NCBI GenBank assembly: GCA_017743475.1 | Contig: JAGHYV010000048.1 | Span: 1 to 36,830, forward strand | Length of the DNA: 36,830 bases | Direction of reading: 5' to 3' | Source: Roseiflexus sp. | GTDB taxonomy: Bacteria > Chloroflexota > Chloroflexia > Chloroflexales > Roseiflexaceae | Part shown: in pieces, positions 34,740 through 36,830 of the stretch | Layout: each line of letters begins with the position of its first letter | Numbering within the stretch: position 1 is the first letter of the stretch | Notes under the pieces: generated by a model | What the model saw: the letters and a program-made list of their open reading frames with translations, nothing else | Database searches by the model: none | What the model was told of the DNA's origin: nothing | Program-made: the position numbers and the translations under genes

Positions 34740-35013
34740 CGCATCGTGCGGCGCAGCGGTCGGCGCCATGCGCCAGGAACGATGCTCTCGAGTGCGCCGA
34801 ACCGTCCGAGCGTCGGATCGTAGTACCGGGCACGATACTACAATAATCCGGTCGCATCAAGCCGCTGCCCGGTGAAACTGAGAACTGAGAACCGAGAACT
34901 GAGAACCGAGAACTGAGATACTGAGCACCGGGAACTGCGCTCACACTCCCCAGGTGGTCGCTGTGCAGGAAGAACGTGCTGCAGTCGCTCCGCTGCAGCG
35001 CGACCGCCCGCAA
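34740..35013 (-). pseudogene. Orphan Rhs core fragment
   Basis: On the minus strand the frame holds FFLHSDHLGSVSAVPGAQYL. After a tract encoded by the GAGAACTGAGAACC minisatellite, one register over, come FTGQRLDATGLL, then TAG, then YRARYYDPTLGRFGALESIV. These are the Rhs core-end blocks (DHLGS, G.....TGL.YYRARYYDP.LGRF). The sequence degenerates into an arginine-rich stretch without a toxin tip. Its relation to the main Rhs gene at 35808-36830 suggests a displaced copy of the core end. 34582-34739 holds nothing else I can support. Confidence 0.65.
34876..34937. repeat. GAGAACTGAGAACC minisatellite, copy 1
   Basis: About four imperfect units of GAGAACYGAGAACY run through the Rhs fragment at the point where a normal Rhs sequence has its linker between DHLGS and the TGL block. 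The translated tract reads SVLGSQFSVLSSRF. Confidence 0.75.
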
Positions 35014-35074
35014 TAGGATTCATAAGGCAAATGAAGCGGTTAATCGTCCGCGCCAGCGTCTCTGACCGCTTAAC

Positions 35075-35172
35075 TTATGCTACATATCGCTCACCAAGCG
35101 CGCGAAGCACTGCTCCTAACCAGACAAGAGCGTAGCCAAGCGGTGCTCGTTCGCTTTTTTCCAATCACTCAT
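35075..35172 (-). pseudogene. Possible 32-residue peptide gene with a one-base deletion
   Basis: ATG 35172 opens MSDWKK. One base missing in the run of six A (an A7 tract would repair it) shifts to a frame reading SERAPLGYALVWLGAVLRAL and GERYVA before TAA 35075-35077. No ribosome site is strong. The coherence of the hydrophobic helix after repair is the only support. 35014-35074 and 35173-35231 show nothing else. Confidence 0.25.
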
Positions 35173-35231
35173 TCCGTTCTCTCCTCAGTACGTTAATCAG
35201 GTCCTGCTTCCTGACAATCTCCCTTACGAAA

Positions 35232-35417
35232 CTATCTATCTCTCATTGTAACTCTAGGGCCTCTTTTCACCGCAGCTTCGATAGACTCAGAGATCATGAA
35301 TTTCACCGGACGCCCAGCGGTTAGACTAAGTTCCTCAGCAAGATCAAGGAGCCTCTGCATTTCCCGCTGTTTATCTGTCAGCAGGCTAGTCCGTGTACCG
35401 CCGCCGCGAAGTTCGAC
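35232..35417 (-). other. Open remnant in frame after the candidate immunity gene
   Basis: Directly after the TGA of the immunity candidate (35420-35418) the same frame stays open for 61 codons to TAG 35234-35232. It reads SLLTDKQREMQRLLDLAEEL and SLTAGRPVKFMISESIEAAV, a helix-strand-helix pattern that looks like real protein. It may be the tail of the immunity gene lost by a nonsense change, or what is left of an older toxin tip. Confidence 0.4.
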
Positions 35418-35795
35418 TCAGCTCAACCCTAACTTAGCCTTGCACTCCTCCTTCATCTGGGCCACTTCTTCCGCGCCGACCCTAAACCCCGCCACTACTT
35501 GCCCGATCCCTGCAAATACCAGGTCCAGATACTCGCGCACATCGGCGATCGCTTCAGGCAAGTAGATTCCGTAGACATACTCCTTGTGCCTCCGCGAGAT
35601 ATCCGGTCCTTTAACCTCGAGGTTCGTTACGCCTTGCTTCGCTACAACATAGGACCACAAGTTATAATCCGGCTTGCGCTTGAGAAACCCCTTCCATGTT
35701 GGGAAATACGCGTTCAATGTCTCTCGTATCGCCCGATGGGTTTCCGAGTGATAGGGATTCTTTGCTCCCCATTCAAGGCTTGTAAAGCGCACCAT
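35418..35795 (-). CDS. Candidate Rhs immunity protein
   Basis: The product has 125 residues from ATG 35795. The ribosome site AGGAG (35809-35805) overlaps the stop codon of the Rhs tip, and the gap is 12 nt, so translation is coupled to the toxin. It opens MVRFTSLEWGAKNPYHSETH and ends FRVGAEEVAQMKEECKAKLG. There are several aromatic and acidic residues, no signal peptide and no membrane helix, so it is likely cytoplasmic. I recognise no family. Position directly after a polymorphic toxin tip is the basis of the immunity call, which is an inference. The stop is followed by an open in-frame stretch (35232-35417). Confidence 0.5.
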   Translation of the reverse strand: MVRFTSLEWGAKNPYHSETHRAIRETLNAYFPTWKGFLKRKPDYNLWSYVVAKQGVTNLEVKGPDISRRHKEYVYGIYLPEAIADVREYLDLVFAGIGQVVAGFRVGAEEVAQMKEECKAKLGLS

Positions 35796-35807
35796 GTCTA
35801 ATCGCTC

Positions 35808-36401
35808 CTAATCTGGTCGAAAGCTCTTCTGATTGCCCGGCGGGATCCGTCGCGTGGTTTCATAATAGCGCTGCAAGGCAGCGCGCTCGGCTTGCTTTGC
35901 CTGTTGCGTTGTGACGTAGCCAAGGTCGTCAATTATCTCTGCACTGACATCCTGAAAGGTTTTGCGCAATTGACGCACCTGCTGATGCAGGCGTGTCGGC
36001 AGGCCTGACGATTGGGTCACGCGGTCGAGGTCTGCCTTGCCGAATTTGTAGGTCTCGCCGTTCCCCTTGATTTTATAGATGCCAAAGTAGCTGACGGCAT
36101 GGTTGGCATGTTTGTGCAGTTGCCCGGCTCGATGTACCGCTGCCCCCGCCGCCTCGTCCCTCGCCCGCGCCGCGTCCGCCGCGTCGTTGGCATGGCCAGC
36201 GGCTTTCGCAACCGCCCGGCCAGCATCAACCACTTCATCGCTGTGGCTGGCTGCCGCGACGGCCGCCCTGCCGCTGCGCACCACCATGCCCAAGCCGGTC
36301 AGCCCCGGCAGGAGCAGGCCGCCCACATTCGCCGCCAGCGCCAGCCCGTTGTCCCACGTCAGCCCGTTCTGGTGAATGTCCAGATATCGTCGGCGATGCA
36401 T
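35808..36401 (-). pseudogene. Rhs C-terminal toxin tip, GIY-YIG-like, out of frame with its core
   Basis: The 197-codon open frame starts inside the Rhs gene and has no true start of its own. DIHQNGLTWDNGLALAANVG and GLLLPGLTGLG match the usual pretoxin segment after an Rhs core. An alanine-rich helix (AKAAGHANDAADAARARDEA) follows. The tip domain (about 103-197) has FGIYKIKGNGETYKFGKADL (GIY at 107, YKFG at 118), GLPTRLHQQ with R137, AERAALQRYYE with E172, and RIPPGNQKSF with N190. That order of GIY, Y.G, R, E and N is like GIY-YIG nucleases. The match is by eye and the toxin class is uncertain. The frame joins the core only after two frameshifts. Confidence 0.5.
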
Positions 36402-36830
36402 GCACTGTCAACCGCGCTTTCGATCCAGTGCCCCGTCGGGTTGGTGGACTTCAGCGGGGTTGTTATGAACATAGGCATAACGGTTGAGGCTCTGCGGGTT
36501 GCCCGGCTCAGGAACGATGCTCTCCGGTGAGATGAACCATCCAAGCGCTGGATCATCGTAGCGGGCACGATACTCCAACAATCCGGTTGCATCACGCCGC
36601 TGCCCGGTGAAACCGAGAACCGAGAACCAAGAACTGAGAACCAAGAACTGAGAACCAAGAACCGGGAACTGAGCGCTGGGAACTGAGCGCCGGGAACCAT
36701 GCACGCTCCCCAGATGGTCGCCGGATGACGACGCCGCTCGCCGCTCGCCGCGCCCGTTCCCCAGCCGGTCGTAGGCATACGTCGCGCTCAGCGTCGGCGG
36801 GGCGACCGCTACAGGCGTGGGGGAGGGGGT
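36402..36830 (-). pseudogene. Rhs repeat core, 5' part beyond the window
   Basis: A frame enters from the right edge: LSATYAYDRLGN, DHLGSVHGSRRSVP, a minisatellite-encoded tract (SAQFPVLGSQFLVLSSWFSV), then GFTGQRRDATGLLEYRARYD and DPALGWFISPESIVPEPGNP followed by QSLNRYAYVHNNP. This is the conserved end of an Rhs core. It stops at 36408 without a toxin. The expected DPTGHWIESAVD-like continuation lies one register over (NPTGHWIESAVDSACIADDI), and the tip lies in the third register. Frameshifts are near 36440-36460 and 36385-36395. Rhs proteins form a sugar-repeat shell around a C-terminal toxin in contact-dependent competition. Confidence 0.75.
36611..36698. repeat. GAGAACTGAGAACC minisatellite, copy 2
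   Basis: About six imperfect units (GAGAACCGAGAACCAAGAAC and variants such as GGGAACTGAGCGC) sit in the Rhs core at the same place as copy 1. Here the tract keeps the frame open. Confidence 0.75.

Overview
This GC-rich window has an organisation typical of a filamentous anoxygenic Chloroflexota, most like Roseiflexus. That placement is my inference from several traits: proline/threonine-rich surface proteins and lipoproteins, FHA/GAF/cyclase signalling proteins, a DUF4212-type sodium symporter pair, a dnaJ-hspR unit, Rhs fragments carrying a GAGAACTGAGAACC minisatellite, and abundant short dispersed repeats. No marker gene fixes the species.

Layout, left to right. 0-6.7 kb (+): the 3' end of a WYL-domain regulator; a broken lipoprotein gene; a membrane-anchored P/T-rich protein with an MmpS-like C-terminal domain; a large helicase-like protein of the MrfA/DUF1998 type whose ATPase motifs are lost; two small tandem paralogues of unknown function; and a DUF2342-like zincin. 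6.7-7.6 kb: non-coding, with a MITE-like element, palindromes and direct repeats. 7.6-10.0 kb (-): a two-subunit sodium:solute symporter. 10.4-20.1 kb (-): a long co-directional array. It holds an FHA-GAF-adenylate cyclase, a PSP1/RicT-like protein, a broken Gfo/Idh/MocA oxidoreductase, a broken PPK2, Maf, a NarL-type response regulator, a diacylglycerol kinase-like lipid kinase, a PD40 beta-propeller lipoprotein and a GT4 glycosyltransferase. From ppk2 onward the genes overlap or abut, which suggests one transcript. 20.2-21.8 kb: the corpse of a surface beta-helix protein. 22.2-26.9 kb (+): a polyamine ABC transporter, potA-potB-potC-potD, with a repeat-filled gap between potB and potC. 27.2-28.7 kb: tRNA-Gln and tRNA-Leu on the minus strand, divergent from a dnaJ(cbpA)-hspR pair. 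The dnaJ promoter carries a HAIR-type HspR site. 28.7-33.3 kb: a pseudogene graveyard (beta-helix, coiled-coil/ASH-domain protein, pseudokinase, FHA/COOH-domain protein). 33.3-34.6 kb (-): a 2-oxoacid dehydrogenase E2 gene. 34.7-36.8 kb (-): Rhs fragments, including a frameshifted Rhs C-terminus with a putative GIY-YIG-like toxin tip and a closely coupled candidate immunity gene; the Rhs gene runs off the right end.

The most interesting points are the Rhs tip plus candidate immunity gene, the ATPase-dead helicase-like protein, the HspR operator overlapping the dnaJ -35 box, and the MITE-like and inverted-repeat elements. Many lesions are single-base frameshifts, so some may be sequencing errors rather than true decay. 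Family assignments rest on motif recognition by eye; no database search was run.
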